From Blautia glucerasea (GTDB lineage Bacteria > Bacillota > Clostridia > Lachnospirales > Lachnospiraceae): a stretch of DNA of 64,000 nucleotides. The notes beneath the pieces were generated by a model, which ran no database searches, was not told the origin of the DNA, and saw nothing but the letters and a program-made list of their open reading frames with translations. The stretch covers positions 1 to 64,000 of the forward strand of contig NZ_JAAITU010000016.1 of NCBI RefSeq assembly GCF_013304385.1. Direction: 5' to 3'. Below are positions 44,045-51,431 of this stretch, piece by piece (positions within the stretch are counted from its first letter, which is position 1; each line of letters begins with the position of its first letter). The translations under genes and the position numbers were made by a program.

Positions 44045-44614
44045 TTGGCGGAAAACATAGAAAGATATCTGATTGAACATTGTTCCCCTACGCTGGCGTC
44101 TGTAAAGGCGGCCAATCTGTTTAATGCAGTGATAGAAGATGACCAGGAATTGGCTGAACAAGTCAAACAGTGGAATCGCCTGATGAATCCAAAGGGAGTT
44201 AAGCTTCTGGTTTTGCGTAATCATGGACGACGAGCACTTGTATATGTATATCGTGAGAAAAAGCTGCAGGAAAAGCTGGACGAATCCGGTGTTGCAGGTT
44301 TTCTGGAAAAGTACGGGTATACATCCACAGATGCAGGGTATGCATTGAACCGCCTTGTGGAACGGTTTTCCAGGCAGGAGGAATTTCCTCATGAAATTGG
44401 GATTTTTTTAGATTATCCACTTGGGGATGTGATTGGTTTTATCAAAAACAGCGGACAGAATTATAAGTGTGCAGGCTGTTGGAAAGTATACTGTAATGAA
44501 TGTGAAACTATGAAGCTGTTTCATAAGTACCGGAAGTGCAGGAATATTTACCGCAGTCTGTGGCAAAATGGAAGAAGTGTTGTGCAGCTGACAGTAGCCG
44601 GTGCCAGTGCATGA
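44045..44614 (+). CDS. DUF3793 family protein
   Basis: 189 residues with a TTG start at 44045; GGAGG lies six bases upstream. It matches DUF3793 over its length (CSPTLASVKAANLFN; HEIGIFLDYPLGDVIGFIKN; KVYCNECETMKLFHKYRKCR), with a Cys-rich C-terminal part (C..C...CNEC) that may bind metal. It is normally found beside flavodoxin, as here. Its function is unknown. Confidence 0.88.
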   Translation: MAENIERYLIEHCSPTLASVKAANLFNAVIEDDQELAEQVKQWNRLMNPKGVKLLVLRNHGRRALVYVYREKKLQEKLDESGVAGFLEKYGYTSTDAGYALNRLVERFSRQEEFPHEIGIFLDYPLGDVIGFIKNSGQNYKCAGCWKVYCNECETMKLFHKYRKCRNIYRSLWQNGRSVVQLTVAGASA

Positions 44615-44680
44615 TGGGCTGACCTGGTGAAAAGTTTGCTTAACATAAAATTTAATATGAATGAAAGGGGTATTTATATT

Positions 44681-45103
44681 ATGAGTAAAGTTGCAGTTGT
44701 TTTCTGGAGCGGAACTGGCAATACAGAGGCTATGGCAGATAAAGTAGCGGAAGGCGCAAAAGAAGCAGGCGCTGAGGTTTCTGTTTTTAGTGCAGAGGAT
44801 TTCTCTGCTGACAAAGTGGAGGAGTTTGACGGACTGGCATTCGGCTGCCCTGCTATGGGGGATGAAGAACTGGAAGATACTATTTTTGAGCCGATGTATG
44901 CGGCGTGTGAGCCAAAGCTTGCAGGTAAAAAAGTAGGTCTTTTCGGATCCTATGGATGGGGAGACGGAGAGTGGATGCGTACCTGGGAAGAAAATGCAAA
45001 AGGTGCAGGTGTATCACTTGTCGCTGATCCTGTGCTTTGCAACGAGGAGCCGGATGATGATGCACAGGCAGCTTGCCAGGATCTTGGAAAAGCACTTGCC
45101 TGA
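44681..45103 (+). CDS. Flavodoxin
   Basis: 140 residues from ATG 44681, preceded by GAAAGGGG. The FMN phosphate loop is WSGTGNTEAMA; the flavin-stacking region is SYGWGDGEWMRTW. This is a short-chain flavodoxin. It replaces ferredoxin as an electron carrier when iron is scarce, which fits the two kinds of iron-type operator upstream of the DUF3793 gene. Confidence 0.95.
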   Translation: MSKVAVVFWSGTGNTEAMADKVAEGAKEAGAEVSVFSAEDFSADKVEEFDGLAFGCPAMGDEELEDTIFEPMYAACEPKLAGKKVGLFGSYGWGDGEWMRTWEENAKGAGVSLVADPVLCNEEPDDDAQAACQDLGKALA

Positions 45104-45140
45104 AAATATTATGGGATATTTCTTTGAAAATGTCTAAAAA

Positions 45141-45184
45141 TATTATAGCACCCTATTGACAAAAAGGTCTAGGGTGCTATAATA
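45141..45184. promoter_or_regulatory. 15-bp perfect inverted repeat straddling a promoter
   Basis: TATTATAGCACCCTA (45141-45155) pairs with TAGGGTGCTATAATA (45170-45184). The -35 TTGACA (45156-45161) starts right after the left arm; the -10 TATAAT (45178-45183) lies in the right arm, with a 16-bp spacer. It could terminate the flavodoxin transcript, act as an operator, or both. Confidence 0.75.
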
Positions 45185-45192
45185 ATATCAAA

Positions 45193-45214
45193 CATATGAA
45201 TAAATGTTCATATG
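45193..45214. promoter_or_regulatory. ArsR/SmtB-type operator
   Basis: CATATGAATAAATGTTCATATG: arms CATATGAATA and TGTTCATATG around AA, nearly symmetric, in the 10-2-10 layout typical of CadC/SmtB sites. It lies just after the -10 and in front of genes that include an ArsR/SmtB regulator. Confidence 0.8.
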
Positions 45215-45284
45215 ATAAAACGAAATTATGAAAGACCTTAGGCAGGATCGTAAGCAGCCGGTGAAGGTAGAAAAGGAGTAGACC

Positions 45285-45503
45285 ATGAAAAAAACTTACA
45301 AAATCGACGTTGATTGTGCAAACTGTGCAAATAAGATGGAGGACGCTGCCAAGCATACCCCAGGAGTTAAGGATGCTACTGTAAACTTTATGACACTGAA
45401 GATGATCGTTGAGTTTGAAGATGGCCAGGATCCTAAGGCTGTTATGCAGGATGTATTGAAGAACTGCAAGAAAGTTGAGGATGATTGCGAGATTTTTCTT
45501 TAA
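45285..45503 (+). CDS. Small HMA-domain metal chaperone
   Basis: 72 residues with the metal site VDCANCANKMEDAA (CxxC) at the start of the HMA fold and an acidic C-terminus ending in DDCEIFL, which adds a further Cys. It lies in front of the pump gene, 35 bp away, and probably hands metal to it. AAAAGGAG precedes ATG 45285. Confidence 0.9.
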   Translation: MKKTYKIDVDCANCANKMEDAAKHTPGVKDATVNFMTLKMIVEFEDGQDPKAVMQDVLKNCKKVEDDCEIFL

Positions 45504-45538
45504 GCTTTAGAGAGGCAGATTTACAGGAGGCATGAATT

Positions 45539-47407
45539 GTGAATAAGAAACAGAAAAAAATGTTCATTAGGATTATTATTTCCACTGCCCTGATTATTAT
45601 TCTGTCATTACTTCCGGTAGAAGGATACGTGCAGTTCGCTTTGTTTATGATTCCTTATCTGGTGATCGGATATGATATTCTGAAAAAAGCATGGAAGGGA
45701 ATCCTGAATAGACAGGCATTTGATGAGAATTTTCTTATGGCAGTGGCAACCATCGGTGCGATCGCCCTGAAGGATTACAAAGAAGGCGTAGCTGTTATGC
45801 TGTTCTATCAGATCGGGGAGCTTTTCCAGAGCTATGCAGTGGGTAAGAGCAGGAAGAATATCAGTGAGCTGATGGATATCCGACCGGATTATGCCAATGT
45901 GGAAAAGAATGGTACCCTTTGCCAGGTAGATCCGGACGAGGTGGAAGTAGGAACTGTGATCGTTGTACAGCCTGGCGAGAAGGTGCCCATTGATGGTGTG
46001 GTAGTGGAAGGACAATCCACACTGAATACCAGTGCACTTACAGGAGAGAGCCTTCCGAGAGAGGTTGGATGTGATGACGAGATCATCAGCGGATGCATCA
46101 ATCTGAATGGTGTGTTGAAGATCCGTACCACCAGGGAGTTTGGTGAGTCTACTGTTTCCAAGATTCTGGATCTGGTAGAGAATTCCAGCTCCAAAAAGTC
46201 AAGATCTGAGAATTTTATTTCCAAATTTGCCAAATATTACACACCTGCAGTATGCTACTCTGCGCTGGCACTGGTGATCATTCCTCCGATTGTAAGGATG
46301 GCTGTTATGGGCCTTTCTCCGGAGTGGGGGGACTGGATCTACAGAGCACTTACTTTCCTTGTAATCAGTTGTCCGTGTGCCCTTGTGATCAGTATTCCGC
46401 TAAGCTTTTTTGCAGGGATCGGCGGAGCCAGTAATCAGGGAATCCTTGTAAAAGGATCCAATTATCTTGAAACATTGTCCCAGACAAAGTACGTTGTATT
46501 TGACAAAACAGGCACTATGACAAAAGGTGTGTTTGAGGTTGCAGGCATCCATCACAGTGACATGAGTGATGACAAGCTTCTGGAGTATGCAGCACTTGCA
46601 GAGTGTGCATCTTCCCATCCGATCAGCAAAAGCCTGAAAAAGGCTTATGGCAAAGCGATAGACAGAAGTCGTGTGACAGATATTGAAGAGATCAGCGGCA
46701 ATGGTGTGATTGCCAAGGTTGACGGAATATCCGTAGCAGCTGGAAATACCAAGCTGATGGATCATTTGGGCATTAAATATATTGATTGTCATCATGTGGG
46801 CACAATTGTTCACATGGCTGTTGACGGTAAATATGCGGGACACATCCTCATTGCAGATATTATCAAACCCCATGCAAAAGAAGCAATCCAGGCGCTGAAA
46901 AAGGCTGGAGTCAGGAAAACGGTCATGCTTACCGGAGACACTAAGAAAGTGGCTGATCAGGTTGCAGACGAGCTGGCAATTGATGAGGTTTACAGTGAAT
47001 TGCTTCCGGCAGATAAGGTAACTAAAGTAGAAGAACTTCTTTCTACAAAAGGTCAAAAAGAGAAACTGGCATTTGTAGGTGATGGTATTAATGATGCCCC
47101 TGTTTTGTCCAGAGCCGACATCGGTATTGCCATGGGAGCGCTTGGCTCTGACGCTGCGATTGAGGCAGCGGATGTGGTGCTGATGGATGATGACCCTCTG
47201 AAAATCTCAAAGGCGATCAGGATTTCCAGAAAGTGTCTTAGGATCGTTTATGAGAATATCTGGTTTGCTCTTGGTATCAAAGGGATTTGCTTGCTCCTTG
47301 GTGCTCTCGGTATTGCAAATATGTGGATGGCAATTTTTGCAGATGTGGGAGTTATGGTGATCGCCGTACTGAATGCAACAAGAGCTTTGTTTGTAAAGAA
47401 TCTTTAA
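45539..47407 (+). CDS. Heavy-metal P-type ATPase (CadA/ZntA-like)
   Basis: 622 residues with a GTG start at 45539, nine bases after AGGAGG; the ATG at 45532 is out of frame. No N-terminal HMA domain; the separate protein upstream probably fills that role. It has ISCPCALVIS (CPC), TGES, FDKTGTMTKGV, SSHPIS and GDGINDAPVL. The order and the ArsR gene downstream suggest a P1B-2 pump exporting Zn(II), Cd(II) or Pb(II). Confidence 0.93.
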   Translation: MNKKQKKMFIRIIISTALIIILSLLPVEGYVQFALFMIPYLVIGYDILKKAWKGILNRQAFDENFLMAVATIGAIALKDYKEGVAVMLFYQIGELFQSYAVGKSRKNISELMDIRPDYANVEKNGTLCQVDPDEVEVGTVIVVQPGEKVPIDGVVVEGQSTLNTSALTGESLPREVGCDDEIISGCINLNGVLKIRTTREFGESTVSKILDLVENSSSKKSRSENFISKFAKYYTPAVCYSALALVIIPPIVRMAVMGLSPEWGDWIYRALTFLVISCPCALVISIPLSFFAGIGGASNQGILVKGSNYLETLSQTKYVVFDKTGTMTKGVFEVAGIHHSDMSDDKLLEYAALAECASSHPISKSLKKAYGKAIDRSRVTDIEEISGNGVIAKVDGISVAAGNTKLMDHLGIKYIDCHHVGTIVHMAVDGKYAGHILIADIIKPHAKEAIQALKKAGVRKTVMLTGDTKKVADQVADELAIDEVYSELLPADKVTKVEELLSTKGQKEKLAFVGDGINDAPVLSRADIGIAMGALGSDAAIEAADVVLMDDDPLKISKAIRISRKCLRIVYENIWFALGIKGICLLLGALGIANMWMAIFADVGVMVIAVLNATRALFVKNL

Positions 47408-47434
47408 ATTCAAAAGAAAGAGAGGAGAAACCGT

Positions 47435-47803
47435 ATGGAGGAAAAGGGTCTTGAGGTGTGTGATTGTTTTGAAGTACATGAGGATCTTCTGAAGACCGTG
47501 AATGATACCATGCCGGAAGAAACAGAGTTATATGATCTGGCAGAGCTATTTAAGGTATTTGGGGATTCCACCAGAATACGGATTCTGTTTGTCCTTTTTG
47601 AAGCAGAGGTGTGTGTCTGCGATCTGGCCAGGGTATTGAATATGAATCAGTCTGCTATTTCCCATCAGCTTCGGATCCTGAAGCAGAATAAGCTGGTAAA
47701 GAGCCGCAGGGAAGGAAAATCCATTTTTTATTCCCTTGCAGATGAGCATGTGCGGACCATCATCGACCAGGGCCGGGATCATATAGAGGAAGATCGACCG
47801 TAA
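47435..47803 (+). CDS. ArsR/SmtB-family metal-responsive repressor
   Basis: 122 residues. The helix-turn-helix is VCDLARVLNMNQSAISHQLR; the metal motif EVCVCDL (alpha-3 type) is intact, and an N-terminal CDCFEVHE stretch resembles that of CadC. It should release the operator at 45193 when Cd, Pb or Zn rises. It is the last gene of the operon, so it controls itself as well. Confidence 0.92.
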   Translation: MEEKGLEVCDCFEVHEDLLKTVNDTMPEETELYDLAELFKVFGDSTRIRILFVLFEAEVCVCDLARVLNMNQSAISHQLRILKQNKLVKSRREGKSIFYSLADEHVRTIIDQGRDHIEEDRP

Positions 47804-47864
47804 TCATAATCTGTAAATAAGCAGGCCTGCGTAATCAGGTATTGCCAGAATTGATATAAAATAT

Positions 47865-47914
47865 AAGCTGCTGTATATGCTGGTTGGAAGAACCGGAGAT
47901 ACAGCAGCTTTTGT
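47865..47914 (+). terminator. Terminator of the metal-efflux operon
   Basis: AAGCTGCTGTAT and ATACAGCAGCTT form a perfect 12-bp stem with a longer loop, then TTTTG. Confidence 0.75.
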
Positions 47915-47960
47915 CTTGTGTAGTACGAAATACTTCGCAGCGTTTCTATTACAAAAAGGG

Positions 47961-48150
47961 TTTATCTCAGTCGAGAAGACTCCCACCTCTTTCAGGTAGT
48001 GAGTAACAGCAAGTTCGTTTCAGTGGGAGTCCAATCTCCGACTGAGATAAACGCTCCGCGAGGATGCGCAGTGATTCTGTAAAGAATATGTCAGCTTACG
48101 CTGACCAGAATCACGCGCCAAGTCTCGCGACTGTTCGACTTGAAGCTGTA
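47961..48150 (+). repeat. Structured repeat family, copy 2
   Basis: Outer stem TTTATCTCAGTCG (47961-47973) with CGACTGAGATAAA (48039-48051), a perfect 13 bp. The inner stem is GACTCCCAC (47978) with GTGGGAGTC (48023). A second module has GTGATTCTG/CAGAATCAC (48071, 48106) around the hairpin GTCAGC-TTAC-GCTGAC. Copy 1 on the minus strand at 12031-12214 has the same order. The CTCGCG and GCGC flanks are also shared. It encodes no protein and follows the terminator of the metal operon. Confidence 0.75.
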
Positions 48151-48169
48151 AAAGTAAAATAGCAAAAAA

Positions 48170-49195
48170 TCAGAGAAGCTCTTTTGTGATAATTTGGATA
48201 GGAATTTCATAAAAGTAATCTGCAGGCTTCTGGGCAAGCATCAGGTACTCGAAAAGCTGCTTCACGATCTGATATCCCTGTTCCTGGGCATTTTGTGTGA
48301 TCACAAAATCCAGGCAGCCATCCTGTAGCATCTGGACAGACTCCGGAACCAGGTCATGGCAGATCATCTTTACAGGGTGGGAAATATTGGCAATAGACAG
48401 TGCCTGTTGTACACCACGGCATCCATTACCGGACAGGTAAAAGCCCATCAGATCAGGATGACGGTTCAGGTAACTTAAGGCAATACGGAAGGCATCTTCC
48501 TGTTTGTCCTGATTCTCCTCTGTGCCAATGATCTGGATCCCGTTAGGACGCTGGGACAGGCGGCTGCAAAATCCATCCAGACGTTCTGTATGACAGGTAA
48601 GGGAATGGGAACTAATGATCACACCGATCTTCCCACCCTGAGGGAGCAGCTTCTCCATAAGACCGGCGGCAACAGTACCAGCTTTCTTATGATCCTGTCC
48701 TACATAGCAGAATCCATTCAATTCTTTAATAGGGGAATTGAATGTAAGAATATGGATACCATTTTGCTCCATTTGGTTGATTTTCTTGATCACCTGAGGA
48801 TCATCAATAGGAATCATTGCCAGGCCGTTTACATTTTCGGCTTCCATTTGGAGAAGCAGCCCCATAAACTCCACAGGCTCCAGGGAGGTAAGCATCTTAA
48901 CTACTACTTCAAATCCAAAAGGAGCATACTCTGCCTGGGCTTTGTGGATTCCTTTCAGAAGAACCTGAATAAAAGCATTATAATCCGGTGGAAGGATGAT
49001 TCCGATCTTCATAGGATTCTTACTGTGCACAAGTGCTTTTCCAAGAAGATTGGGACGATAATCCATATTTTTTAATATAAATTCTACCCGCTCCCGTGTT
49101 TCTTTCTTAACACCGGGACGGTGATGTATTACTTTATCTACAGTTGCCCTGGATACATTTGCCAGCTGGGCAATCTCATTAATGGTAACAGCCAT
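48170..49195 (-). CDS. LacI-family transcriptional regulator
   Basis: 341 residues. The start at 49195 has AGAGGTG upstream and gives the usual N-terminus (MAVTINEIAQLANVSRATVD). The DNA-binding helix is followed by a hinge (RPNLLGKALV) and a periplasmic-binding-like sugar domain (IGIILPPDYNAFIQVLLKGI). It is divergent from the sugar operon and most likely represses it until the sugar or a derivative binds. Confidence 0.93.
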   Translation of the reverse strand: MAVTINEIAQLANVSRATVDKVIHHRPGVKKETRERVEFILKNMDYRPNLLGKALVHSKNPMKIGIILPPDYNAFIQVLLKGIHKAQAEYAPFGFEVVVKMLTSLEPVEFMGLLLQMEAENVNGLAMIPIDDPQVIKKINQMEQNGIHILTFNSPIKELNGFCYVGQDHKKAGTVAAGLMEKLLPQGGKIGVIISSHSLTCHTERLDGFCSRLSQRPNGIQIIGTEENQDKQEDAFRIALSYLNRHPDLMGFYLSGNGCRGVQQALSIANISHPVKMICHDLVPESVQMLQDGCLDFVITQNAQEQGYQIVKQLFEYLMLAQKPADYFYEIPIQIITKELL

Positions 49196-49341
49196 TGATC
49201 TTATCACCTCTTGCTTCTACGGTACATATCCTGTGCTGCGGTCTTTGTAATGAGTTATGTTCCCGCTTGATATTAGAAAAATTTTAACACAAAACAGTCT
49301 GACAGGCAATAGCGTATGCTGGGAAAATTATAAAATATCGT

Positions 49342-49359
49342 ATTGAGCACGAGCACAAT
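49342..49359 (+). promoter_or_regulatory. LacI-type operator O1
   Basis: ATTGAGCAC-GAGCACAAT: an 18-bp near-palindrome with the central CG usual for LacI-family sites (7 of 9 pairs). It is 218 bp upstream of O2 and 147 bp from the lacI start. Confidence 0.65.
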
Positions 49360-49527
49360 ATGCGTAAGAGAATAATAAAAAATGGTTTCTTTGAGAAAGG
49401 CGCTTATGGTAAAAAGTGTGGAAAACAACAAAAACAATTGTGCAAAAAGCAATAAAACACATATTTAAATAAAAGCAAATAGTGAAAATAGATAAAAAAC
49501 AGAATTGCTATTTATGATAATTGGATA

Positions 49528-49556
49528 TTGCACACAAATATAATGTATGCTATATT
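49528..49556 (+). promoter_or_regulatory. Promoter of the sugar operon
   Basis: TTGCAC at 49528-49533, 17-bp spacer, TATATT at 49551-49556. Confidence 0.7.
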
Positions 49557-49559
49557 GAA

Positions 49560-49577
49560 ATTATGCACGAGCACAAT
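49560..49577 (+). promoter_or_regulatory. LacI-type operator O2
   Basis: ATTATGCAC-GAGCACAAT, sharing GCACGAGCACAAT with O1. It starts three bases after the -10 and covers the transcription start, as expected for repression. Confidence 0.75.
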
Positions 49578-49660
49578 AAAATACACATACAAAACAAATG
49601 TTTGTGAATGTAACATAACCTATAAATGTAATAAAAATAAGCAAAATGGAGGGCTTAAAA

Positions 49661-50428
49661 ATGGATTACAGGAATTTTGACATTAACTTTGGCGCTGACG
49701 GAAAGACAGTTCTGGTAACTGGTGCAGCAGAGGGGATCGGACAGGCAACTGCAATCATGTTTGCAAGAAAAGGAGCAAATATTGTGTGCTTTGACCTGAA
49801 AGAAGGAGAGCATACGAAAGAAGAAGTTGAGAAGCTTGGACGCAGATTTGTAAGTGTTGTTGGTGACATTACAAAGGATGAAGATATTAAACGAGCAGTA
49901 GATACAGCAATCCGGGAATTTGGAAAAATCGATGTGCTCATTAATTGTGCAGGCATCGGTATTCTTGAAAAGGTAGAAGAAGTAACAGATTCTATCTGGC
50001 AGAAAACTTTTGATGTAAATCTGACCGGAAGCTTTAAGATGACAAGAGAAGTGGGGAAAACCATGCTGAAGAACGGCGGTGGAAAAATTGTCTGCATTGC
50101 GTCTCAGGCCGGTGTAGTAGCTCTTGACAAGCATGTGGCATATGGCTGTACGAAAGCAGGTATCATCCAGCTTGTAAAACAGTGTGCACTTGAGTGGGCA
50201 AGATATAACATCAACATCAATGCAATTTCACCTACTGTTATCCTTACCGCTTTAGGTGAGATGAACTGGAATAATGCAGCTGGAGAAGCTTTTAAGCAGA
50301 CCATTCCTGCAAGACGTTTCGGATATCCGGAGGAAGTGGCAGCGTGTGCTGTTTATCTGGCAAGTGATGCAGCAAGCCTGATCAATGGCGCAAATATTGT
50401 AATTGACGGTGGATTTACCATCGGCTAA
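49661..50428 (+). CDS. Short-chain dehydrogenase/reductase (SDR) 1
   Basis: 255 residues from ATG 49661, seven bases after GGAGGG. It has a Rossmann glycine motif TGAAEGIG, NNAG equivalent NCAGIG, a catalytic Ser in IASQAG and YGCTK (Tyr-x3-Lys), and INAISPT. Classical NAD(P)-dependent SDR. In this operon it probably oxidises a sugar or polyol hydroxyl as the first step of breakdown. Confidence 0.92.
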   Translation: MDYRNFDINFGADGKTVLVTGAAEGIGQATAIMFARKGANIVCFDLKEGEHTKEEVEKLGRRFVSVVGDITKDEDIKRAVDTAIREFGKIDVLINCAGIGILEKVEEVTDSIWQKTFDVNLTGSFKMTREVGKTMLKNGGGKIVCIASQAGVVALDKHVAYGCTKAGIIQLVKQCALEWARYNININAISPTVILTALGEMNWNNAAGEAFKQTIPARRFGYPEEVAACAVYLASDAASLINGANIVIDGGFTIG

Positions 50429-50446
50429 ATAAGGGGGAAGAAAATC

Positions 50447-51229
50447 ATGACAGAAAAGAGAGTAGCTATCGTTACAGGCGGTACAAGAGGTATGGGACAT
50501 GCAATGAGTGTGGCTCTTGCAAAAGCTGGATACATTGTAAATGCTGTATATCATTCTAACCAGGAAAGCGCATTAAAAACTGAGAAGGAACTGCAGGAGA
50601 TTCAGCCTGAATGCCAGGTGATCTGCGGAGATGTTTCCAGCCAGAAAGCAGCAGAGACTATTGTTGCTCAGGTTACAGACAAATGGGGCAGAGTGGATGT
50701 TCTTGTAAATAATGCGGGGATTTTTGATTTCTGCTATATCGAAGATATGACAGAGGAGTACCTGGATCGTATTCTTGGGATTAACTTTAAGAGCCAGTTC
50801 TTTATGGTAAAAGCAGTTATTCCGTGGATGAAGAAAAATAAATACGGACGTATTGTGAATGCATCTTCTATTTCAGGACATTTTGCGGACTGCGGCCTTG
50901 TAGGTTATGGAGCCAGCAAGGCAGCGGTAGATATGCTGACAAAGATTGGAGCAGGAGAACTTGGACCTTATGGAATCACGGTAAATGCATATGCACCTGG
51001 AATCATCCATACGGATATGACACATGCAATGATCACAGAACGTGGGGATGAACAGGTACAGGATTTGTGCCTTCAGAGATTTGGAACACCGGAAGATGCA
51101 GCTGCACTTGTAAGTTTCCTTGTATCTGATGCAGCTGGTTATATTACCGGTGAGATCATTGGTGTAGACGGTGGTATGTTTAAGGTACAGAACGCATATC
51201 TGGCGTATAAGCGTGCTAAAACCGAATAA
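50447..51229 (+). CDS. Short-chain dehydrogenase/reductase (SDR) 2
   Basis: 260 residues, 18 bp after SDR 1. Motifs are TGGTRGMG, NNAGIF, ASSISG and YGASK, with VDGGM near the end. It resembles FabG-type 3-ketoacyl reductases in outline, but position and context favour a sugar or sugar-acid substrate. Two SDRs in a row suggest an oxidation-reduction pair that inverts or moves a keto group. Confidence 0.92.
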   Translation: MTEKRVAIVTGGTRGMGHAMSVALAKAGYIVNAVYHSNQESALKTEKELQEIQPECQVICGDVSSQKAAETIVAQVTDKWGRVDVLVNNAGIFDFCYIEDMTEEYLDRILGINFKSQFFMVKAVIPWMKKNKYGRIVNASSISGHFADCGLVGYGASKAAVDMLTKIGAGELGPYGITVNAYAPGIIHTDMTHAMITERGDEQVQDLCLQRFGTPEDAAALVSFLVSDAAGYITGEIIGVDGGMFKVQNAYLAYKRAKTE

Positions 51230-51330
51230 AAGAGTATAACCAATATTAGAGTAAAACGAGAAGAAAACGTTAATATTGCACAAATATATATAATAAATAC
51301 TGTGCAAAAAGTAAAAAATGCTAAAGGGTA

Positions 51331-51359
51331 TTTACAAGCGATAACAAATTGGTTATAAT
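51331..51359 (+). promoter_or_regulatory. Internal promoter of the ABC transporter genes
   Basis: TTTACA at 51331-51336, 17-bp spacer, TATAAT at 51354-51359, in a 200-bp gap between SDR 2 and the permease. Confidence 0.75.
51333..51346 (+). promoter_or_regulatory. cre-like site (CcpA)
   Basis: TACAAGCGATAACA fits the cre pattern TGWAANCGNTNWCA at all but two positions and overlaps the -35. It suggests catabolite repression of uptake. Confidence 0.55.
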
Positions 51360-51431
51360 CAATTTAACAAAAACGCAAAGCGCACAAACCAGCGGAGGCG
51401 AAAAACAAAACACCATGAAAGGGGAAACGAC

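Larger units (their letters stand above)
49208..49660. other. Divergent control region of the sugar operon
   Basis: 450 bp of A/T-rich DNA without a gene. It holds two LacI-type operators and one promoter, listed separately. Confidence 0.65.
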
